Below are positions 50,283 to 59,754 of a stretch of DNA of 64,000 bases, piece by piece. Source of the DNA: Acanthornis magna (taxonomy: Eukaryota; Chordata; Aves; Passeriformes; Acanthizidae); the NCBI GenBank assembly GCA_036785705.1, contig JAWUZG010000029.1:15701501-15765500 (forward strand). The letters run 5' to 3'. Below the pieces are notes generated by a model. That model did not search any database. It was not told where the DNA came from and saw only the letters and a list, made by a program, of their open reading frames with translations. Numbering within the stretch: position 1 is the first letter of the stretch; the number at the start of each line of letters is the position of its first letter. Both the position numbers and the translations under genes were made by a program.

Positions 50283-50922
50283 TGTCTTCGGTTACATGGA
50301 AGCTGTAACCAAAAGTATGTATTCTATTACCATCTCCATAAGCTGTTAAAACAGGTGGGGCAGTGTTCTTTGTGTTCAGCATGACCCAGCCCTGATAACA
50401 CCATCGAGGGGCTATCTCTGCTAATGGGCCATCAAGGTCTCCAGGAGTGACTCGTAAGATTACATCAACCCATTGTGAGATGCTCCACCCAGAGGGGAGG
50501 TGTTGAATATTCCTACCTGCATATAAGCTGAGACTCTGGAACACTGGACTACCTTTCCACTGGATCCCCAGAGGAGAAGAGCTCAAGAGCCACCACTGGA
50601 CCTCCAGAGGCCAACGAGACCTTTTGACAAGATCACCACTTCAACAAGACTACATCTATTGCTCCAGCAGGACTGCAGCTACCATTTTAGCTGGACTGCT
50701 AGCACCACCCTAACAGGGTGCAGGTTGTATTCTGACTTTGTCTATTTAAACCATTGTTTCTGTATTATTGCTTTGTTCTAAATATTAGTGAAGAACTGTT
50801 GTTCCTTTTCTCCCATATCTTTTGCTTAAGAGCCCCTTGATTTCAACGTTATAATAATTTGGAAGAAAAAGGAGTCATATTCCCTAATCCAAGGAACGTT
50901 CCTTGCTTTCCAAACGTAGACA
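50283..50922 (+). mobile_element. Solo LTR, copy B (same family as 6948-7594)
   Basis: A 640-bp element that opens with TGTC, closes with GACA and is flanked by an exact 5-bp duplication (CCAGC). It aligns along its full length with copy A in the same orientation, including the TATAAG box (50522-50527) and the CACCCT-AAC-AGGGTG hairpin (50706-50720). It keeps 8 bases (AACACCAT, 50397-50404) that copy A lacks. No internal retroviral sequence is attached. The minus-strand frame at 50191-50586 is a shadow. As for copy A, an ERVL-like class is inferred from the 5-bp TSD. Confidence 0.9.
50522..50527 (+). promoter_or_regulatory. TATA-like box of LTR copy B
   Basis: TATAAG in CTGCATATAAGCTGAG, at the position equivalent to 7180-7185 in copy A. 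Confidence 0.55.
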
Positions 50923-50927
50923 CCAGC
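50923..50927 (+). repeat. Target-site duplication, right copy (CCAGC)
   Basis: Exact copy of 50278-50282. It fixes the LTR end at 50922. Confidence 0.85.
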
Positions 50928-51699
50928 TTACATTGTCCTATTCCATTTCTATTTGAAAACTCAAATGATAACTGAAATAAATATTATTCCACAGAAGGTA
51001 GTAATGACTAAGATAGTCACAGCATCCAAAATGTAAAGGTCATCCTCACTATTATTAACATGATGTTTGCTTTTTCTTTCTATTCTTATCACAATGTTCG
51101 TTAGAAAATGTTGATGTGTGTCATGACTCTAAGATGCTTTTTTTCCCACTTCTCTGCTACAGCTGATAATTTGACTAGAAGATTAATATTTATATATACA
51201 AGAAGATTAATATTTAATTAAATAACTGTTGGCCAAAGCTTAGAAGTATTTTTGTTTATCACTGGATATAGAAAAAATGTCTCTTAAAAATTGTACTTTT
51301 GCAACTTTAAAATTTTAGGGTTTCTTATTTTTAAATGAAAAAGGAACAAAAGCATTTCTACATCAAGCTCACAAATTATGTGGAGCAAATTGAGACATAT
51401 TTTGGGTACCTCTCTGAGTAACAGCAGAAGCTGGTTCAGGTCCAGACCACATTTCCTTTCTGTGCAATGGATACAGCCTTAATCCCACTGGTTTTGCCTC
51501 TGATTGCAATACTAACATAGGTCAGGCACTGCTTAGAATATATCCCTCAGCTGATACACTAAGGTCAGTGCATAAATGTCAAGTAAGGGAATATGTAGTA
51601 GAAATGTACACCAAAGTCTTGATGACAGCCCAAAAGATGACATAGAAAGAAAGCAGTTATCAAGACAATTAAGCACTGGATTGTGATGCAAAGAGGCAC
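50928..51699. other. Non-coding stretch, nothing recognised
   Basis: AT-rich. AGAAGATTAATATTTA occurs twice about 28 bp apart near 51177-51220, a small local duplication. Confidence 0.55.
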
Positions 51700-51840
51700 T
51701 GAGCGATCTCCATCCTTACAGATTTTCAAGAGTCAGCTGGAAAGTGCCTTGGGAAAGTTAGTCTGATCTCTGTGCTGTCCCTGCTTTGGGCAGGAGGAGA
51801 CCCTTTCAGACCAGAGCTCTCATCTCTAGGATTCTGTGCT
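51700..51840 (+). mobile_element. CR1 3'-end fragment
   Basis: Shows the CR1 3' UTR order: GATCTCCATCCTTACAGATT, TTCAAGAGTCAGCTGGAAAG, CCTGCTTTGGGCAGGAGGAG, the degenerate target of TTCCAACC, then ATTCTGTG. Moderately diverged, so older than the CR1 at 4.8 kb. Confidence 0.72.
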
Positions 51841-52235
51841 CACAATGTAGAAATTACAAGAACAAATGTTTGAAAACTGAGAGGTGGGGGCTGGCTGAGA
51901 AGGCTTGATAGAAAGAATCAGGGCTGCTTTCTCCTACCCATTTCTGGTCACACTGCTTACCGAATTTTCTGGAAGACAAACTGCCACAATCAAACCGGAC
52001 ACTGCACTATTTACCCAGACGAACACACATCAGTGTGTATGGTCCACAGTGTGTTGACAGGTGACAGTATTCCAGAAAAAGATTAGGAGATTATCAGATC
52101 ATAAATCTATGCTGATTTAGATTAGGTGTTGTTTTGTGAGGGGAACTAAGGGACAGCAGACCAAATTCAGTAATTAAAACAGTAAATTAAATTCGCTAGG
52201 GTAAGTAAAGGAGATTCAAGACGTGTCAGAGAGAA
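51841..52235. other. Non-coding stretch, nothing recognised
   Basis: No repeat or frame of note between the CR1 tail and a small tandem duplication. Confidence 0.55.
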
Positions 52236-52283
52236 ATACAAAGCAAAAGGATCATAGAGGGATACAAAGGAAAAGGATCATGG
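52236..52283 (+). repeat. 26-bp tandem duplication, two imperfect copies
   Basis: ATACAAAGCAAAAGGATCAT (first 20 of 26 bases, from 52236) is followed at 52262 by ATACAAAGGAAAAGGATCAT. They differ at one position within these 20 bases. Confidence 0.85.
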
Positions 52284-52535
52284 AAATCTATGATACAATT
52301 AATAATGGACAATTAAAGGAACAGAGAAGCTTTAAGGTTAAAGGAATGCAAATTAAATCCAAGAATGACAAAGCAAAGGAGTGGCTGAACACAGGAAGAT
52401 GAAGAGCCATGGTGTACCCTGAGGCAGCAACCTCAGAGAAGTTGAGCATGCAAAAGACTAAGTCAAAACAGAGAATCAAGTAACAACTGCAAAAATCTGC
52501 CTTAGTTCATAGCTTAATGGCATCCAGATCCTGCC

Positions 52536-52541
52536 AAGTGT
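52536..52541 (+). repeat. Candidate SINE target-site duplication, left (AAGTGT)
   Basis: AAGTGT just upstream of the SINE. The same six bases occur at 52684-52689 just after it. A match this short could be chance. Confidence 0.5.
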
Positions 52542-52543
52542 AC

Positions 52544-52683
52544 GGCCAATGAGATTAGCTCAGTTGGTTAGAGCATAGTGCTAACAATGCCAAGGTTGTG
52601 GGTGTGTTCCTCATATGAGCCATGCACTTAAGAGTTGGATTCAATAATCTTTGTGGGTCCCTTCCAACTCAGAATATTCAGTA
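52544..52683 (+). mobile_element. tRNA-Ile-derived SINE with CR1-type tail (TguSINE1-like)
   Basis: The head matches tRNA-Ile. It starts GGCC, has a perfect A box TTAGCTCAGTTGGTTAGAGC (52555-52574), then TGCTAACAATGCCAAGGT over the anticodon arm, a mutated B box (GGTGTGTTCC in place of GGTTCGATCC), and a decayed acceptor end (GAGCCA). After about 10 bases it passes into a CR1-like 3' end: GTTGGATTCAATAATCTTTG, GGGTCCCTTCCAACTC, AGAATATTC. This pairing of a Pol III tRNA promoter with a LINE-matching tail lets a SINE use CR1 machinery, and is the design of TguSINE1. The lost tRNA cloverleaf and mutated B box mean it is not a working tRNA gene. Confidence 0.88.
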
Positions 52684-52689
52684 AAGTGT
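52684..52689 (+). repeat. Candidate SINE target-site duplication, right (AAGTGT)
   Basis: Repeats 52536-52541 immediately after the SINE tail. Confidence 0.5.
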
Positions 52690-55600
52690 CCTGAAACCTT
52701 CCAGATACTGAGAATTTGTAGCTGTCCTTGATTGTAGCCCACTACTAGCTATCTCAAGTGCCTAGAAGACATAAATTGGTAGCACAGGGATTCCTCTTAG
52801 ATTTTCTCATTGTGTTCAACACATATTTTTAAGAGACACTAAAAATTATGAAGGAGGCTATGTTTATATTTTTCCATCCTATGTCATACAAAAAAAACTC
52901 TGGCTCAAGAAAATTTACTCTTGCACCTTTGAAAGTCTGCAAGGGTTAGTGTTTTCTCTCTAAGCCTGGAAATCTTTGAAAATGACAGATGGAGAGTTTT
53001 GAGGTTGACTTCCACTTGACCTGACTGATTTCTATAAATTCTTCACCAGAGAAAGTCTTCCTCACAGTCTGTAAGTGCAGCAGAAACCAACTTCAGCACA
53101 CAGAGCTGATCTGTGGTTGTTTTATAATCCAGCACCAGACGGAGATGCTGACACTGAAAGAAGAGTTTGAAGATTATAGTCCCATCCAAAGCTTTTAAAA
53201 CACATGCTGAAAATTAGGCATGAGTGGATTCTTTGACTCAAGCAAAAATTGTTCATCTGCTTAAACTTAAAGACATGTACATCTTATGAACTGGATGAGG
53301 TCAATACGACTTCCCACTTTTCTGCACAGACCATTGATAGAACTAAATGTTTAAATCCCTTTCTGAGATGTTATAGCGAATCAAGTCCAAATATATCTGG
53401 ATTATGGAGTAATCTCAGTGTTATTAAGTGGCCTGAGAGATTCTTTGTAAGAAATCATGTCCTTTGTGATCATCAGGACGCACAGCAGTAGAGACCTGAC
53501 TATTTTGTAGAATGAAAGAACCAAGACATTATCTTCAAGATACTCACAAGCTGAGATATCTGCCTGAGCATCTTACACTGAAATGTGTCAAAAATAAAAA
53601 TAAACATTTGAAATATCCAAAAGAAATAGCAAGATGAACCATTTCACTCAGCTGGTACCTACTACAGGAAGAAATATTCTGTAGTCTTAAAGCATACCAA
53701 GAAAGGTTTTGTTGGTCCATTAATGCACATAATGGGCGCACTGCAAAGCATAGAAATGATACAGAGGTGAATGAATTTCATTCAGTGATGGGTGAAATTG
53801 TCCCTCTGTATGTAATCTCTGCACTCTTCTGTGATATTTCTCTGTGAAAGCAGAAGATAAATATCATTAACTTTTGTTACCTTTGCTTTCAGGACAATGC
53901 AGTGATGTCAACGTCCCCAAGACATGTGAAGTCATCTTCACATAAGTTCTGATGCATTGCTTTCCATGTGCAGGGCAAAAGTTGTCTAAGAAATTTCTGT
54001 AATAGAATAAAATATTTTAAAAGTACTGTGCTAAAACACAAACATACATATTAATGTAAATAGCATGTCAAGCTACCTCTGCCACTCTGCTTCTGAGGAA
54101 AGAGTGTTTTCAATAAGTGTTATTGAAATAGACATTGAAAAATATTTGAGAGCTGCTGGTCACAAGCATACCTTGTTTATTTTTATCTCCCAATCACAGA
54201 TGTTCAGAAAGTCTATGGATTGCTCTAAGGGTCTTCAAATGCTAATCAAAGCAGCCATATTATTGGTAGTCTTAATTCACTATACTAGGGTCAATGTTGT
54301 CAGTGGAAACTTTTATAAATCAAAAAAGGTGGAAAACACAATATAACACAGTATAACAGTGAGATTTCACAGAGCACACTCTTCATTAATCCACCCCAAA
54401 TACATTAGCATGAATGATTAGCCAATATGCAGAGTCTTGCTGACGTCTCTCTGTTAGAAACTCATGATGTAGTCAAGTATTGTTTGCATGCAATCCTTCT
54501 TTTTAAGGAACGCATACAAAATTTGTTTCCCTCAATACAATAAAAATAAACAAGAGGAAGTTTATATTTCCAGCACTCCAAGCTGCCTCAGTTTTCTGTC
54601 TCCCTCTGAGCACCATTTTACCAGTGCATCTTGAATTTCTTCATTGTTTTTCTGGGTTTCCTGCTAGTGGTTTTTCACTTCTTTGTTTCTTCCTGTCAGA
54701 CAAAACTCAAAAGCAAAACTACCACATTGCAGCCCCAGCCCCAGAAACCCATGGGTCCTGTGGCTCAGCTTCTATTCATCCCACTCCGAAGCTCTGTGTA
54801 ATGTTCCCGTCATTTCACCTGTCCTACTCTGTACTAGGCTAAAATGCTTTTCATGGTGGTTAGCACACCTATTAGCCTCTCAGGTATTCAAGGTCTTTCC
54901 TTGCCTAGCAGCAGCTGCTGGTAGCCATCAGCCTTCCTTAGCCTGACAGGTTCATATGGAAGCAGCCATGTTCAGGGGACTGGTGACCAGGAATTTCTGA
55001 CAGTGAGCTAAACACAGATGTATTCTGTGGTAGAAATCCTACAATAATTTCCAGGGGATAGAAAACCTTTAAAAAATATATCTATTTAGTTTTGTGTTAC
55101 AGCTGCAAGAGTGGCAAATCATAGCATAAAGTGAATTGTTTGGTTTTGATCTGTTTTGTTTCTTGGATCACGTGGAAGTTTCTCAAAGAGGGAAAATTGC
55201 AGTCTTCACCACCACCATGTGAAGAAGGTTTTATATAGCAGCAGCTTTTGTAGAAAGTTTTTGGGGGTCAGGGGTATTTTAGGTCTTAAGTTCTCACCCT
55301 TCTCAACATTTGATTTGCTTTTTATTCTGCTATTCCAAATGAAGTACAGACAATCTAAAGATCTAAGGAGAGCTCTTTCTGCATCACAGCTAGAAAAAGG
55401 CAGAGTTATTAGTCCTGCTGTATGTGCGCCTCTCTCCATATCTTGGCCAGAAGCAGAGAGAAAAGTGAGAGGGAGAAAATAACCTGGAACTAATGGGAAT
55501 AGCAAAGTGGCCTTGCTCACACACCTCTAGCAGAGCTGGTGTGTTCCACCTTTGACCGTTGCCACTAAGAACCCAGGGATGAGAGTAAGCAATCACAATT

Positions 55601-58506
55601 TCCCCCTAATTTTTCAGATGCGCAAAGAATAATGCACAAAGAAATAAGAAAGAATACAAAAATCACAGAGAAATAAAACATAGCCAGAGGTGAAAGTGGA
55701 GCTTTTTCTTTGTGTTACTCCACCTGCTTGCTCAGTCACCTTCCATTTTTATTTTCAGCAGTAGAAGCTGGGAAGCAAAAGTACAACTTTTGATGTTCAC
55801 AGGCACAGGACTGAATGTCAGGGAGCACAGTGATACTTCTTTGGAGGAAAAAAAAAGGACAACAAAGCCATAAATCAACATAAAAGTATAGCCTTTATCT
55901 GCTACTTTTCTTGAGAGCATTTCTTAGAAGAACATTCAGAAACTGAAGACAGCACAGCAGTGGTTGGGAGAAACATTAAAAGCTGATCTGAAAATCTGAA
56001 GAAAACCACTGTTTCAGATCCTTTATCTGTTTAGTATCCTGTGACTGTCTTCTTGCTGTACAGTAGCCAAAGGATCAAGTAATTTTTAAGTCTACAATTC
56101 AGAAGGCAGAGCTCAGAAATCTGCTCCATATCTAGAATTTCAGTGTGTGCTGGACTAAGGTTGTGCCTTTGGCCTGACAGACACAGCTCCAGCTGCCAAA
56201 TATAAACCTACTTTTGCATTTTTCAACCCCTCCCTGAACTGCCACATGTTCTCACCAGTAACCCGTCTAGACTCAGACCAGAAAGTCAGAGGAATTTATG
56301 CCTGCTGGCAAACCTTGCACAGAAGTATGGACTCAGAGCCGCTTCTAGGGGTGTGATCAGAGCATTCCCATCATGGTACAGCACCAATACTCTTTTTTGC
56401 CTCCTCAATTCCAGATGGCCAGGCCAGCATGGAGAAAATCCAGCTGGCCAGAAAATGCCCTTAATTTTCCAAGTTTCCAAAGACCAACAGCCTTATTTTA
56501 CCTCATTTTAAGGTAATAAAACAAGGCCAGGTGTAAGAGACATGCTCGACACCGTCTGAGAGGAAGCATTTGATGAAGGTGCTGCTGAGTAGCTTGCACA
56601 GTGTAGTAGTTCAATGCACCCAGATCTCTTCTGCCCAAAAGTGTGAAGCCTACTCACACAAAAGATTCAACCGCCAGTTCCACTGTGGAATATTGTGCGG
56701 AAAACCTTATCACCAGAGTGGAGGTGGGAGGCAAATGAACTGTGCAGAGCTGTACGCCTGTGCCAGCAAAATGGAATTGTCTCCAGGGGACCTACATAAG
56801 CTGTGGAGAAACAGAAGATGTTGATTTCTTGAGTATAATCTTCCTTAAACATCAATCTATTTATTCTCCAATCAGTAGTCTGTGGAGACTGAGCAAGAGA
56901 AAGCTTAGTTTTATCCTTTGCAGATAGAAGCAGATTATTCAGAAAATAGTTATCCTTATTAGTAAGACTTGCAGAAATACAATAGCCCATCCCATCCTGA
57001 ATATATTGCTAAATTTAGAAGCAGCTAAAGCTACTGCTGCCACTGATGTAAGATATCACTTTATTTCATCTAGGGGAAAAGAAAGAGGAGGAAAGTGAAT
57101 GTAATGGCTGCTAAACCTGATCTGAAGTCAGATAATTCAAAGACAGTTGTTTCTTGCTGGAAAGAGAAGTGGTAATTTAATTTTACATCCAAGCCACAGT
57201 AATCTTTTCATTAAGATAAACTGGAGCTCAATTACTTGCTGCACACCATAATTGAGGTTGGAATTTTAGAAGGAAAATGTCTTCTTTTACTGTTTTGTTA
57301 GTCTTGCAGTTTCCCTGCAACTGGCTGCACACATTACTTTGCTAAAAAATTTTTAATTTACTTTTTTCAAATAAATGGGTTATACACAGACTTGGGTGAC
57401 ATAGAAATGTAAAAAATGTAAAACTACTCTCTTAAGATTTAACTTTAAGTAACCAACCTGTATCAAAATAATGAAGAAAGACTTGGAGACAAGTCAGCAT
57501 AAAACACATGGCACAGGAAAGCATGCTGAGAAACAGAAGAAATTTGGGTGTAAACACACTTTCCAGCATTTGTAGAGATTCAGGATATCCAGCTTATCAG
57601 AAGGATCAAATGTGCTCTGAGATTTGTGCAAAAAACAAAACAAAGCAAAACAAAGAAACAAATGACATTTTATGCAATGCCAGGTTTTTTTACTAGGAGG
57701 TTGGAGCTCTTTGGAACAGATTTCCTTTGAGCACTTCAGATAACATTTTGCCTGCTGCATGAGAACAGTGTTTGATAGGGAACAGTAGGGTTTAGGTTTC
57801 TGAAGGTTTTTTGGTTTTCTTGCATTGTACAACAAAAAGAAGGCAGATCTAAAAATTTGCCACCTTGTTTTTCTGTTGCTTCTGTCATAGCACTCTTGCA
57901 CTTCAGTTTCAGGGACTTTGAAATCTTTAAAGTCTCTGGAGCTGGAGCCTGCCACGTACAAAAGGCATGAGCTTTCCTCTACCCCAGAGGTGGCAGCTGC
58001 CAGGAAAAGGCTAATAGCTTTTTGCAAGCAAAGGAAAGCCTCTGATGTTTTCTCATCTGAGAGGCTATAACTGAAGCTACCACTAGCCAAGCAAGCATAG
58101 GATTGTGCTCTTCCTTTTCTTTTCCCTGGGTTTTGTGGAAGAAAAACCCACATTTTGCCAGGATCTGACTTTCCATCAGTTACTTATGTTGCTGAGGATG
58201 AGGATTTTTCCCCATCCCCAGTTCCTGTCTTTCTTTATTCCAACCAAGAATGTCTCAACAGTAGAGCCAGCAGGAGGGAATGTGTGTTTGTGATTCAGGC
58301 CCTGCAAACCATAGTGCAGCCTAAGCTACCAATTTGTGTGATTTTGCAGGAAAATGCACTGCGAGTGATGAGGTGGGCCCACACTCTGTTATGAACCAGT
58401 TTAAACACAGAAGAGCAGAGAAAACTAAGTCTGTGAATAAAATGGATCAAAACCAGAAAGGTTCAATATATTAAAAAAAAAGTGATTAAAACCAAACAAG
58501 GTTAGA
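52690..58506. other. AT-rich non-coding stretch, no gene recognised
   Basis: Contains the longest open frame of the window, 219 codons on the minus strand (57494-58153). It has no recognised domain, a weak start context and a Lys/Cys/Phe-rich composition typical of chance frames. A CAAAA-rich patch lies at about 57632-57662. Nothing else was assigned. Confidence 0.5.
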
Positions 58507-59754
58507 TGTTGGTGCCAAAAATTCGATATATTTTATTTAATAGTAAAAGAGGCAAGCAGAAAGAAAGAGAAAAGAAAGAAATAGAAAAAGAAGTGTGTGG
58601 GAGGGAGTATGGAAGGACAGGAAGAGAGTGACAGGGGTTAGATAGAAACATATCACCCTTCTGGGGGTCCCAACAATGTCTCATTCCCTTCCATCTGATC
58701 TTCTGGGTGGTGAGGGTCCCCTGCCACTGCCATCATGCCAAAAAGTATAGAATCCACTGGATAAATATGTTTTGGGCCAGGTGGGAACACTCACGTGCAT
58801 CCCCTCGGAAGGGGAAGTTTGACACTGTCCCTTACAATGCTGTGGATCTGTTGCATCATGTTGCAGTGCTCTGGTGCAGGGTCTGGGGACCCCTTTAGGG
58901 GGCCTTAGATGGGCCATGACACCCACTTCTGCTGTGGATAAGCTTTTCCCAGGGTGAAGGGGCCGCTGCAGCTTGGCTCCTCTGCACAGTGGAGAATGGG
59001 CTTTCACTGCCTCTGACAAGAGGCTTTTCTTTCACGCACCCAAAACCTCTTCCCCTCTCCCCCTTTGGTGTGAGGGTCTGTTCAAGCTTGGCAGCTGATA
59101 CACCTGGGGCTATGATGTCCACCTCGAAGGTGCTAGGCTTGTTCTCTGTGAATGTATTCTTCTCCCCTAGCCCTGAGTTTTTACTTTATCGTCATCAAGA
59201 GTCAGTGAGCAGCATAGTTCAGGGCCCCATTCAGGGTTTTGATGTTTTTTCTCTGCAGCTTTTGTAAAGTTTTGCTATAATAGGCAAAAGTCCTTCATTA
59301 AGATGTTTAAGCCATAAATTATAACATTTCAGTTTCCAACACACTGTGCCTACAGACCCTCACTGCAGGGCAATTCCTCGCAGCTGGGAGAAGGAACTTC
59401 TTGCACCAAACCAAGCATTGGTTGAGTGGGCGCAAGATGAGAGTCCATAGCTGCTCTCGTCTATTCATTTAAGTAAACCGGCACAATTTTTCAATGCAAA
59501 TTAAGATCTAAATCCATTAAATTCTTACCCTGGGAATGCTGGACCTGCTTTCCAGCAGAGTACGGTTACTTTTTACATCTTTTGGTACAAAACAGAAAAA
59601 GTGCGACAAAGCAAGCGTGTGACATATCTCACTTGTGTCATTCATCTTCTTTCTTCTCCCTGGTGTGCTTTCAGAGTCAAGTCATGTGGGAAATTTTTTT
59701 ACTGCTTTTACATTATGTTATGACCCTTTTTCTTCTTTGGCAGACTGTTGAACA
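58507..59754 (-). mobile_element. Passerine ERV LTR-like element, antisense
   Basis: A long block with stretches I recognise from a common songbird LTR element: AGGCAAGCAGAAAGAAAGAG, CCCTTCTGGGGGTCCCA, ATCTTCTGGGTGGTGAGGGT and CAAGCTTGGCAGCTGATACA. On the minus strand a possible opening TGTTCAACAG lies at 59754 and a possible close GGCACCAACA at 58507, with an AATAAA signal about 25-35 bases before that end. Flanks TTAGA (58502-58506) and GTAGA (59755-59759) agree at 4 of 5 positions, a possible decayed TSD. The recognised core is about 58510-59345; the extension to 59754 is inferred. Frames inside it (such as the 112-codon minus frame at 58681-59019) are not genes. Confidence 0.6.

Noticed and set aside
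6948..50922. One giant provirus bounded by the two related LTRs
   Set aside because: Each LTR has its own distinct TSD on both sides and no gag, pol or env sequence lies between them.
52544..52620. A functional tRNA-Ile gene
   Set aside because: The B box and acceptor stem are mutated and a CR1-type tail follows, so it is a SINE head.
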